64,000 nt of DNA. Origin: Candidatus Opimibacter skivensis (GTDB taxonomy: Bacteria > Bacteroidota > Bacteroidia > Chitinophagales > Saprospiraceae). This document shows positions 17,339 through 25,500 of this stretch, piece by piece (within the stretch, counting starts at the first letter, position 1; each line of letters starts with the position of its first letter). The position numbers were made by a program, and so were the translations under genes. The stretch spans positions 1 through 64,000 of the forward strand of contig JADKHH010000004.1 in NCBI GenBank assembly GCA_016721905.1. The letters are read 5' to 3'. The notes under the pieces were generated by a model. The model ran no database searches, was not told where the DNA came from, and worked only from the letters and a program-made list of their open reading frames with translations.

Positions 17339-18097
17339 ATGAAAAAAACAATACTTCTGATTTCAGCTTTGGTCGTGATGCAACAATTTGGATATGCACA
17401 ATGCTATCCAGATCGCCACAGCACCAATTTCTTTGACGGTTGGATTTCCTGTGAGGTAGCTCCGAGTCCAAATCCAGTCAGGCCAGCCAGCCACTTTATC
17501 ATGTATGATTTTGGCAAAGTATACAAGCTCGGCCAGATGACGATATGGAATTCCAATGATCCATCTCACCTCGATTGGGGGATGAGGGATGTCGCTATCG
17601 ATTATAGTACCGATGGTGTCAACTGGTACACAGCGGGTGATTTCACTTTCCCACAAGCCAGTGGATTGAGTACCTATGAAGGTGCTGAAGGTCCTTTCCT
17701 CAATGATATTGAAGGCCGCTATCTGCTGATCACCGCTCTCAACAATTACGGAGGCGAATGCTTTGGTCTCAGTGAAATGCGCGTCACCGGCGAAGAGGTC
17801 ATCATCTCTGATGTTGAAGATGTGGCTAACCTCGAATGCATTGATGTGAAGATCTATCCTAATCCATTTGCAGAGCAGATGAGTATGGTGCTTTCACCAG
17901 GATGTAGTGGAGACCTTCGGATTGTGGTTTATAACGCCACCGGACAAATGATCTCCAGTGAAAAAGCTAACCTGATCAATGGACAAGAAAAGACTATTGA
18001 GATCGGTCGTGATCTTCCTGCCGGTGCATACAGTCTCTATCTGGAATATGATGGCAAGTCGGTGCAGAGGAGTATAGTGAAAATGAACAGGACGTAG
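17339..18097 (+). CDS. Secreted discoidin-like protein with T9SS sorting domain
   Basis: About 252 residues from ATG 17339 (MKKTILLISALVVMQQFGYA signal peptide). Residues ~20-150 resemble an F5/8-type C (discoidin) fold: FDGWISCEVAPSPNPVRPASH, YDFGKVYKLGQMTIWNSND, DVAIDYSTDGVNWY and GRYLLITALNNYGGECFGLSEMRV. The C-terminal ~80 residues are a Por sorting domain (VKIYPNPFAEQMSMVL ... LPAGAYSLYLEYDGK). It follows DUF1501 closely and is probably the third gene of that operon, giving a surface-located partner that may bind glycans. A terminator follows at 18156. Confidence 0.82.
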   Translation: MKKTILLISALVVMQQFGYAQCYPDRHSTNFFDGWISCEVAPSPNPVRPASHFIMYDFGKVYKLGQMTIWNSNDPSHLDWGMRDVAIDYSTDGVNWYTAGDFTFPQASGLSTYEGAEGPFLNDIEGRYLLITALNNYGGECFGLSEMRVTGEEVIISDVEDVANLECIDVKIYPNPFAEQMSMVLSPGCSGDLRIVVYNATGQMISSEKANLINGQEKTIEIGRDLPAGAYSLYLEYDGKSVQRSIVKMNRT

Positions 18098-18155
18098 CAA
18101 GGAGCAAGTGAGCAGTGGAATCCGGGGGGAAATTTTAAGTCAAGTGGATAAATAT

Positions 18156-18195
18156 AAAAAGACCTTAGCGGGAACGTTAAGGTCTTTTTGTTTTT
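18156..18195 (+). terminator. Rho-independent terminator after the DUF1800 operon
   Basis: AAAAAGACCTTA pairs with TAAGGTCTTTTT around a short centre, followed by TTTTTGTTTTT. It ends the DUF1800-DUF1501-discoidin operon and lies just before tsaE. Confidence 0.8.
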
Positions 18196-18207
18196 AAGAA
18201 TGGAGGT

Positions 18208-18696
18208 ATGGACCCGGAAGATGCTGTAGAAAAGCAAACTCTTGTATATTATTGCAACATGGATGTGACGGTGCGATCGATTGAAGAGCTGGCGGAGGTC
18301 GTTGGTATATTGACACAGTATATCGGGGAAGGTTATAAGGTCATCCTGCTGTCTGGTGACCTGGGTTCCGGTAAGACCACTTTAACAAAGGCACTCTGCT
18401 CAAAGCTTGGAGTGGCAGAAGCTATCACCAGTCCGACCTTCTCACTAGTCAATGAATACCAATCCTCCAGGGCGGGATCTATCTACCATATGGATCTGTA
18501 CCGGCTCGAAAAAAAGGAAGACCTTGTTCAGATCGGATTTGAAGAGTATCTTGAATCCGGCCAGCTATGTCTGATCGAATGGCCGGAGATCGCTGACGAG
18601 CACTTTTATATGCCCCATATACGGGTCAAAATCAGTGTAGAGGGCAACAATATTCGTATTTTCAATATCACGACGCATGACGCAGTGGACGCATAA
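18208..18696 (+). CDS. tsaE: tRNA threonylcarbamoyladenosine biosynthesis ATPase TsaE
   Basis: A TsaE P-loop ATPase, part of the TsaBDE complex that makes t6A37 in tRNAs reading ANN codons. Walker A is LLSGDLGSGKTTLTKAL; then TSPTFSLVNEY, the YHMDLYRLE motif and LIEWPE, all typical. The open frame starts at ATG 18208 (162 residues), but ATG 18259 (MDVTVRSIEELAEVVG) matches usual family starts better, giving 145 residues. The gene overlaps the start of the alanine-dehydrogenase-like gene by 20 bases in another frame, so coupled translation is likely; this neighbour pairing is common in Bacteroidota. Confidence 0.92.
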   Translation: MDPEDAVEKQTLVYYCNMDVTVRSIEELAEVVGILTQYIGEGYKVILLSGDLGSGKTTLTKALCSKLGVAEAITSPTFSLVNEYQSSRAGSIYHMDLYRLEKKEDLVQIGFEEYLESGQLCLIEWPEIADEHFYMPHIRVKISVEGNNIRIFNITTHDAVDA

Positions 18697-19885
18697 ATAT
18701 GGCTTTAGCCTGGAGACCCTTCCTGAAAGAATCGCCGTCACCCAGGGAGCCAGCCAGTTTACGATCGGTATCCCGCTGGAAATCTCTTCCAACGAAAACA
18801 GAGTAGCCATTGTACCGCATTCGGTCAAGCCATTGGTCATGCAGGGACATCGCGTGGTCGTGCAGACAGGTGCCGGGTTGCGATCCAACTATGATGATCA
18901 TGAATACAGTGAAGCGGGTGCGGAAATCGTGATGAGCAAGCAAGAGGTTTTCAAAAGCGATATCCTGCTCAAAGTTGCCCCTCCGACTATTGATGAAATT
19001 GAACTGCTGCATCCGGATCAATGCCTGATCTCTCCCCTGCAGTTACCTACCCTTTCTGAATCCTATGTTGACCGGTTACTTCGACATCGTGTCACAGCAG
19101 TGGCGATGGAATATCTGCAAGCTGCGGATGGTTCTTATCCACTCGTGCGCACGATGAGTGAGATAGCAGGTATCACTGCGATTCAGACGGCTGCAGAATT
19201 GTTGTGCAGATCCGAATTCGGACGCGGTGTCTTACTTGGTGGAGTATCTGGCGTGCCACCTGCTAAGGTGGTTATCCTGGGTGCTGGTGTTGTGGGCGAA
19301 TTTGCGATACGCACTGCGCTTGCCCTCGGCGCGACTGTGAGAGTCTTTGATGATAACGTCTACAAGCTGATGCGCATCCAGCAAATCATCGGAAGACGAC
19401 TCTATACATCCACCATTAATCCTGTTCAGCTTCAATATCAATTACTCAGCGCAGATGTCGTCATCGGAGCGGTGCATTCCCCTACTGGCAGGTCAACGAT
19501 CCTGGTGCCGGAGGAAATGATCATGAAGATGAAAGAGGGCAGTGTGATCATCGATGTGAGCATCGATCAGGGCGGGATCTTTGAAACATCAGAAGTGACG
19601 TCGATGGACAACCCAACGTTTATCAAACATGGGGTCATTCATTACTGTGTACCTAATATTGCTTCAAAAGTAAGCCGCACTGCTTCTGCAGCTATCAGCA
19701 ATATCATTACTCCGCTGCTGATCAAAGCTGGTAATTACGGTGGCATCGAAGCGCTGCTGCACGATCATGGAGGTTTCAGACATGGTGTATATGCTTACAA
19801 AGGCCATTTGACCAACGAGTATTTATCCAAGCGGTTTGGACATAAGTATACGGCGTTGGATTTGATACTGCCTTCTAAGTTGTGA
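18677..19885 (+). CDS. ald: Alanine dehydrogenase/PntA-family NAD(P)-binding protein
   Basis: A 402-residue member of the alanine dehydrogenase/transhydrogenase-alpha family. The N-terminal half has GIPLEISSNENRVAIVPHSV (pyruvate-binding Arg kept) and LLKVAPP (Lys kept). The Rossmann loop VVILGAGVVGEFA and VIIDVSIDQGG (catalytic Asp) are intact. However, the usual FLHLA box holding the catalytic His reads PLQLPT, so that His is replaced by Gln. This casts doubt on classical alanine oxidation; the protein may be a Bacteroidota-specific variant with a different activity. It overlaps tsaE and is likely co-expressed. Annotation as 'alanine dehydrogenase' is by family only. Confidence 0.8.
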   Translation: MTQWTHKYGFSLETLPERIAVTQGASQFTIGIPLEISSNENRVAIVPHSVKPLVMQGHRVVVQTGAGLRSNYDDHEYSEAGAEIVMSKQEVFKSDILLKVAPPTIDEIELLHPDQCLISPLQLPTLSESYVDRLLRHRVTAVAMEYLQAADGSYPLVRTMSEIAGITAIQTAAELLCRSEFGRGVLLGGVSGVPPAKVVILGAGVVGEFAIRTALALGATVRVFDDNVYKLMRIQQIIGRRLYTSTINPVQLQYQLLSADVVIGAVHSPTGRSTILVPEEMIMKMKEGSVIIDVSIDQGGIFETSEVTSMDNPTFIKHGVIHYCVPNIASKVSRTASAAISNIITPLLIKAGNYGGIEALLHDHGGFRHGVYAYKGHLTNEYLSKRFGHKYTALDLILPSKL

Positions 19886-20046
19886 GTTGTGAATTGTGAA
19901 TTATGAATTGTGAGTTGTGAGTGAAACTGTCTCGCTACTCACAAGACACTCACAACTCACAGCTCACAAGACACTCACAACTCACAGCTCACAACTCACA
20001 ACTCACAAGACATCTCACAGCTCACAACTCACAACTCACAACTCAC
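19882..20046. repeat. TCACAACTCACA-type tandem array
   Basis: A degenerate array of the 9-10 base words CTCACAACT, CACAGCT and CACAAGACA, first in the reverse sense (GTGAGTTGTGAATTGTGA), then forward, so the left part can fold back on the right. It separates the ald-like gene from the lipid kinase, whose TTG start lies immediately after it. The same words occur near 21.70-21.76, 41.21-41.26, 42.21-42.27 and 48.34-48.36 kb. Confidence 0.8.
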
Positions 20047-20047
20047 A

Positions 20048-20938
20048 TTGCACACTATCTCCTGGAGCGTAATTGTCAACAGACAAACCTGTACTTCCGG
20101 ATGGAAGAATTGGGAGACCTTCCTGGTCCATCATGATATTTCCTATTCCTTACATCATACCGATAGCATTGAAGAGGCGCGGCAGGCGATTACAGGTTTT
20201 TACGAAAACGGAAGCCGTCATTTCCTTTTTGTCGGGGGGGATGGCACCATACATCATGCTGTCAATATACTGATGCAGCTCTCCGGTCACCAGTCATCAG
20301 AAATTACGTTTGGCGTATTGCCTTGTGGTACTGGTAATGACTGGGTCAGGACTTTTGGAACTACAAAAGAAAAGCTGGCCAGGAATATCCGTGAGGAGTA
20401 TACAGCTCCCTTCAACCTGATCAAACTCACCTGGCCTGACGGACGGACCCGATATGCTGCTAACATGGTTGGAGGGGCGCTCGATGCTGCTGTGGTGTTT
20501 AATCTGAAAAAAGCATCATTCAAAATTCCTTCCTGGATCTTATATCCATATGGTTTGCTCAAGACGCTGATGAAACCCCATCAATGGAGTGGCACGATAA
20601 AAGTGGATCATGATACCTATACCGGTGACATCCTCACCATCCAGGCAGGCTTTGCCAAATATTGCGGAGGAGGGATGTATGTGCTTCCGCATGCACGAGA
20701 GGACTCACCCGGACTGCTGATCATGAAACCAAAAAAATTAATGCACTTGCTTTTTCAATTGAATACGATATACAACGGTAAAATCGCAAGACACAAAGAA
20801 GCGACAGCCCGTCATTTTGAAAATATTGAAATCACGCACACAGGTGTACCCATTCCAATAGAGGCAGATGGTGAGTTTCTTGGTACCACGCCTGTGAAGT
20901 TGTCGGCGTGTTTTGATGCGATGAAACGCATTGTCTGA
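20048..20938 (+). CDS. Diacylglycerol/lipid kinase family protein
   Basis: A 296-residue kinase of the diacylglycerol kinase catalytic-domain family (YegS/DgkB-like). The nucleotide loop FVGGDGTIHHAVN is at 61-73 and GTGNDW at 94-99; the later TIQAGFAKYCGGGMYVLP and EADGEFLGTTPV elements also fit. The start is a TTG at 20048 (MHTISWSVIVN), immediately after the repeat array; no ATG lies in frame upstream of the essential first strand. It phosphorylates a lipid such as diacylglycerol or an undecaprenol/sphingoid substrate; which one cannot be told. It converges with the GNAT gene across palindrome 21011-21054. Confidence 0.88.
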   Translation: MHTISWSVIVNRQTCTSGWKNWETFLVHHDISYSLHHTDSIEEARQAITGFYENGSRHFLFVGGDGTIHHAVNILMQLSGHQSSEITFGVLPCGTGNDWVRTFGTTKEKLARNIREEYTAPFNLIKLTWPDGRTRYAANMVGGALDAAVVFNLKKASFKIPSWILYPYGLLKTLMKPHQWSGTIKVDHDTYTGDILTIQAGFAKYCGGGMYVLPHAREDSPGLLIMKPKKLMHLLFQLNTIYNGKIARHKEATARHFENIEITHTGVPIPIEADGEFLGTTPVKLSACFDAMKRIV

Positions 20939-21010
20939 GCATGAGAGCAGAGCAAGGGCAAGGGCGGGAGCAGTCGAGCAAGGGGAAGCAAGCCAAAAGC
21001 AGGAGACAAG

Positions 21011-21054
21011 AAAAAAATGTAGAGACGCGATAAATCGCGTCTCTACATTTTTTT
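21011..21054. terminator. 44-bp palindrome (family A, copy 1), bidirectional terminator
   Basis: A 21-bp perfect stem around a two-base loop. The centre, GTAGAGACGCGAT / ATCGCGTCTCTAC, is identical to the palindrome at 45629-45684, while the outer arms (AAAAAAAT / ATTTTTT) differ. A- and T-runs flank the GC-rich stem on both sides, as in a two-way terminator, and it lies between convergent genes (lipid kinase + and GNAT -). Confidence 0.8.
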
Positions 21055-21135
21055 TTACATAAGTATTTGCACAACATAGTGCATAGCGAATATACTCTGG
21101 AAGCTGGCAGCTGGTAGCTAAACCCTCTTACTCTC

Positions 21136-21672
21136 TCACTCTCTTACACCTCTCACGGTCTCACGTCGCATGAGAATGTCCGTCTGTACATCATCGCCCA
21201 TTTTGAATTCATGATTACCGAATTCGACAAAACCGTGTCGCTCATAGAAACGTTTGGCATCGGTATTCTTTTCCCATACACCGAGCCAGATGTATTGAAG
21301 GTTTAGATCCTTTGCTCTTTCTACGGCTTTTGTCATGAGGACAGCGCCGAGCCCTTTGCCCTGGAATGCCTGATCGACATAGATGCGTTCGATTTCAAGG
21401 CTTGTTTCATCCCGGATATCGCTTTGGGCAGTATCCTTGTTGAGTTTGAGATAGCCGGCGACGGTATCCTCTACGGTGATAAAATAAAATTCACTCATTG
21501 GGTTTTTTAGCTCCGACAGTAGTTGCTCCGGATTGAAGGCGCGGTCCATGTATTCCTTCATGTTATCCGGGGTGTTCAGGTGATTGAATGAATCAAAGAA
21601 GACTTTACGGCTGAGGTCGACGAGGGTGTCCAGGTCGGCAGGAGAGATGGGAAGGATGGAGATGAGTGACAT
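21136..21672 (-). CDS. GNAT family N-acetyltransferase (PaiA-like)
   Basis: 178 residues from the ATG at 21670-21672 (MSLISILPISPADLDTLVDL). The open frame runs on upstream to 21849 but that part is only the TCACAACTCA repeat and a duplicated segment, so I reject it. Motifs: ETSLEIERIYVDQAFQGKGL (acetyl-CoA pyrophosphate loop QGKGLG), LGVWEKNTDAKRFYERHGF (motif B), which is close to PaiA-type spermine/spermidine acetyltransferases. Substrate is unproven. It is convergent with the lipid kinase. Confidence 0.87.
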   Translation of the reverse strand: MSLISILPISPADLDTLVDLSRKVFFDSFNHLNTPDNMKEYMDRAFNPEQLLSELKNPMSEFYFITVEDTVAGYLKLNKDTAQSDIRDETSLEIERIYVDQAFQGKGLGAVLMTKAVERAKDLNLQYIWLGVWEKNTDAKRFYERHGFVEFGNHEFKMGDDVQTDILMRRETVRGVRE

Positions 21673-21765
21673 TAGGTGCGTAAAGATAGAGCTAATTGAT
21701 GTGAGATGTGAGTTGTGAGTTGTGAGATGTGAGTTGTGAATTGTGAGTTGTGAGTGAAGATTACT

Positions 21766-21841
21766 GCCTGCCGTTGGAAACGGCTGCACGGACCTATGCC
21801 TGAACCGTGATCTCTTTGATCCTGCATACGCGGGCGCAGGC
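21766..21841. repeat. 76-bp direct repeat, copy 1
   Basis: Identical over 76 bases to 21946-22021, beginning GCCTGCCGTTGGAAACGGC and ending GCATACGCGGGCGCAGGC, followed in both by CAGCCAA after one or two differing bases. Both copies are preceded by GTGAGTGAAGATTAC; copy 2 has an additional ~38 bases between that word and the repeat. Confidence 0.9.
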
Positions 21842-21945
21842 CCAGCCAAGACGTGAGGCGTGAGGCGTGAGGCGTGAGTGAGGTGTGAGGTGTGAGTGAA
21901 GATTACCCCGTGCCTTTACCTCGGGCGGCGCCAGCGGAGGGGAAC

Positions 21946-22021
21946 GCCTGCCGTTGGAAACGGCTGCACGGACCTATGCCTGAACCGTGATCTCTTTGAT
22001 CCTGCATACGCGGGCGCAGGC
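21946..22021. repeat. 76-bp direct repeat, copy 2
   Basis: Second copy of the repeat at 21766-21841, exactly 180 bases to the right. Each copy contains the small inverted repeat GCCGTTGGAAACGGC and the pair CCTGCATACGCGGGCGCAGG, so each may fold. Confidence 0.9.
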
Positions 22022-22110
22022 GCAGCCAACGCCCAACTTTGCTTTTTTCATAGCGGCCTGCGGCCGCTATGGAGGTTTTCCTAAAAATCATCTCGAATAG
22101 GCACCGGACT

Positions 22111-22276
22111 GTCGCTCTAAATTGTCTGAACAACGCGAACGACCTGTTTCATTTACATACAAGACTCTATAGGGCACAACAAATGAAAGAAACAGAACTT
22201 GAAACTGAAATAAGCGAGCAAGCAAACCCGGACACCATGAGCTATGCAGCATGATCAGGTGAGTTTTTAGAGCGAC
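22111..22276 (+). mobile_element. 166-bp TIR element, copy 1
   Basis: Bounded by GTCGCTCTAAA and TTTAGAGCGAC, 11-base perfect terminal inverted repeats. A second copy of exactly the same length lies inverted at 40933-41098, and the two align without gaps. Inside are a stem (CTGTTTC ... GAAACAG at about 22144-22197) and a 23-codon open frame at 22183-22254 (MKETELETEISEQANPDTMS...). Similarity continues ~28 bases beyond the left end (AAAATCATCTCGAATAGG). It resembles a MITE or a small structured RNA gene; no transposase is present. Confidence 0.8.
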
Positions 22277-22336
22277 GAGGTTTTTTGTTACTTTTTTTCC
22301 GGAAAAAAAAGTAAACGCCTTTTACAGGCAAAACCT

Positions 22337-22344
22337 TAGTTTTG
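22337..22344 (+). promoter_or_regulatory. Bacteroidota -7 box for metH/riboswitch transcript
   Basis: TAGTTTTG matches TAnnTTTG and lies 12 bases before the riboswitch P1 stem, the right place for transcription to begin just upstream of it. No clear TTTG -33 box was seen. Confidence 0.5.
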
Positions 22345-22355
22345 CAGCATATTCA

Positions 22356-22429
22356 TGCATCAAGAGATCCTGCGCGAGGAGCAGGGCGGCAACCGACCCC
22401 GGTGAACGGCACGGTGCCCGGCAGATGCG
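22356..22429 (+). promoter_or_regulatory. SAM-clan riboswitch upstream of metH
   Basis: A compact RNA with the S-box core: GCATCAAGAGA at the 5' side of P1, a short P2 hairpin (CCTGC, loop GCGAGGA, GCAGG), the invariant GGCAACC, a short P3 (ACCG ... CGGT), then GGTGCC and CAGATGC closing P1 (GCATC with GATGC). These are the conserved blocks of SAM-I/SAM-IV riboswitches, in the same order. P2 is much shorter than in SAM-I, and no kink-turn is evident. Located 125 bases before metH, it would let S-adenosylmethionine repress methionine synthesis. Subclass (SAM-I, SAM-IV or the I/IV variant) is not resolved. Confidence 0.72.
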
Positions 22430-22553
22430 GGCCTTCAGGTCAAATTATTGTTCACAGTACCCACTGTATACCTGTAAGCACGTATGACGTCACGTTTCCT
22501 GATGCCTGGATCTAAACCGGCGATGGCCATTTGATGTTTGATCTGATCCATAC

Positions 22554-25500
22554 ATGACTACACGAACAAGCCTGCTGAAACAAGCAGTAAAAGACCGCAT
22601 ACTCGTACTGGATGGCGCTATGGGCACCATGCTACAGCGTTATAAGCTCACCGAAGCAGATTATCGCGGTGAGGCGTTTGCCACCTGGCCCTCGGACCTC
22701 AAAGGCAACCACGACCTCCTCAATATCACCAGGCCCGATGTGGTCGCAGAAGTACATCGCGACTATTTCCTGGCCGGTGCAGATATCGTGGAGACCAACA
22801 CCTTCAATGCCAATGCCATCAGCCAGGCAGACTATGGAACCCAATCCTATGTCTATGAAATCAATCTGGCGGCTGCAAGACTGGCCCGGAAAGTAGCAGA
22901 TGAGTTTACCGCCGCTGAACCAACCAAGCCTCGCTTTGTGGCAGGTTCGATGGGACCGACTAACCGGACCGCTTCGATGTCACCTGATGTCAACCGGCCA
23001 GGGTTTCGTGCGACGACATTTAAAGAATTAGCAGATGCTTATGCTGAGCAGGCAAGAGGGCTCATAGATGGCGGTGTTGATTTGTTACTGATCGAAACTG
23101 TATTTGATACACTCAACTGCAAGGCTGCGCTGTTTGGCATCACTACGCTCATCGAAGAAACCAACGCTGATGTGCTCATCGGTGTATCCGGAACGATCAC
23201 GGATGCCAGTGGTCGAACACTTTCCGGACAGACCATTGAAGCCTTCTGGATTTCTATTTCGCATGCTCCACTGTTTTGTGTCGGCATCAACTGTGCGCTG
23301 GGTGCTGCAGAGATGAGGCCGTATATCGAGAGCCTTTCACAGATCGCCAATGTGCCACTGATCGTATTCCCTAACGCGGGATTGCCGAATGAACTCGGTG
23401 GTTATGATCAGACGGCAGAAGTGATGAAAGGGCTGATGCTCGAATTTGGAAAAAGCGGATTCTTTAATATAGCAGGTGGCTGCTGCGGTACCACACCTGA
23501 TCATATTCGTGCTATCGCCAATGCAGTGGTAGATCTTCCTCCGCGTGTGATACCTCCTGCAAATCCATACACACAACTCAGTGGCATGGAACCACTGACG
23601 ATCCGGCCTGAAAGTAATTTTGTCAATATCGGTGAACGTACCAACGTCACTGGTTCCGCAAAATTCGCCAAACTCATCCGCGACGGAAAATACCAGGAAG
23701 CATTGAGCGTAGCGTTACAACAAGTTGAGAGCGGTGCGCAGGTACTCGATATCAACATGGATGAAGGACTGCTGGATTCCAAACAAGTGATGGTAGAGTT
23801 TCTCCATCTCATGGGATCTGAACCGGATATAGCTAAGCTGCCTTTCATGATTGATTCCTCTAAGTGGGATATCATCGAAGCGGGGCTGCAATGTGTGCAG
23901 GGTAAGTGTATCGTCAACAGTATCTCCATGAAAGAAGGAGAAGCTGCCTTTATACATCACGCGCGCCTGGTGAGAAAATATGGTGCAGCTGTCGTCGTCA
24001 TGGCCTTTGATGAAGATGGCCAGGCGGATACCATCGAGCGCAAAGTTTCGATTTGTGTGCGCGCTTATAAATTGCTGACGGAGGACGTTGGCTTTCCTCC
24101 GCAGGACATCATCTTTGATCCGAACATCTTTGCAGTAGGTACTGGTATCGTTGAGCACAATGAATACGCGATCAACTTTATCGAGGCTACCCGCATGATC
24201 AAGAGTCTCTGTCCCGGCGCAAAGATCAGTGGTGGGGTCAGTAATATTTCATTTTCGTACAGAGGCAACAATGCTGTGCGTGAAGCGATGCATGCGTCAT
24301 TCCTGTATCATGCCATCAAGGCTGGGATGGACATGGGGATCGTCAACGCAGGGATGATCGAAGTGTACGAAGAAGTGGAACCGGAACTATTGAAAAAAGT
24401 AGAGGACGTACTGTTCAACCGCCATCCGGATGCAACCGAAGCATTGACCAACTATGCGGAAGAAGTAAAGTCAATAGGCAAGGTCATCCAACGCGAACAA
24501 GCATGGCGTGAGGAGAGTGTGCAGGAGCGATTGAAACATTCACTCGTGCGTGGGATTACAGAATATATCGAAATAGATACAGAAGAAGCCCGTCTGCAAT
24601 ACGAGCGACCACTTGAAGTAATCGAAGGTCCGTTGATGGATGGCATGAATGTGGTCGGTGAATTGTTTGGACAAGGAAAAATGTTTTTGCCGCAGGTCGT
24701 CAAGAGTGCGCGTGTGATGAAGACTGCAGTAGCGTATCTCACGCCTTTCCTGGAAGCGGATAAGCGGGTAGGTGATGCAACGGCGAAAGGAAAAATACTG
24801 ATGGCGACTGTCAAAGGCGATGTGCATGATATCGGAAAGAATATAGTCGGCGTAGTGCTGGCGTGTAACAACTATGATATCGTGGACCTCGGTGTGATGG
24901 TGCCTGCAGAAAAAATACTGCGCATCGCGCGGGAAGAAAATGTAGATATCATCGGGCTGAGTGGATTGATCACGCCATCCCTTGATGAGATGGTGCATGT
25001 GGCTGCGGAGATGGAGCGTGAAGGATTTGTACTTCCGTTGATGATCGGTGGTGCTACCACTTCAAGATTACATACGGCATTGAGGATCGAACCCAAATAC
25101 AACAAAGGACCTGTCGTGCATGTGTTGGATGCGTCCAAGGCTGTGGGTGTTGCTTCACAGTTCCTGTCGGATGATAAAGTAAAACGTGCTGCCTACCTGG
25201 CGGAGATCAAGGCAAACTATGAGCAGATGCGTATCGCGCGGGAAGGTAAAAACACAAAACGTTTTATCTCACTTGAAGCAGCGCGTGCTAATAGATATCA
25301 ACCGGACTGGTCGTCTTATGATCCTCCGGTGCCGAACAAAACAGGTGTGTGGGCGCTCAAGGATTATGATCTGAGTGAGTTGCGAAAATATATTGACTGG
25401 ACACCGTTCTTTTCTAGTTGGCAACTAGCGGGAAAATATCCGGAGATCCTCAAGGATCCGATTGTAGGACATGAAGCGAAAAAACTCTTTGATGATGCGC

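Larger units (their letters stand above)
21673..22110. other. Repeat-rich intergenic region left of the TIR element
   Basis: No credible gene. The stretch holds a TCACAACTCA-type array (21701-21760), two copies of a 76-base direct repeat (21766-21841 and 21946-22021), short GTGAGGCGTGAG reiterations (about 21855-21900), and a GCGGCCGCAGGCCGC-type inverted repeat near 22052-22070. Short open frames here are broken and unlike known proteins. Confidence 0.6.

Noticed and set aside
21673..21849. Longer N-terminus of the GNAT protein
   Set aside because: It is made of TCACAACTCA repeats and part of the 76-bp direct repeat.
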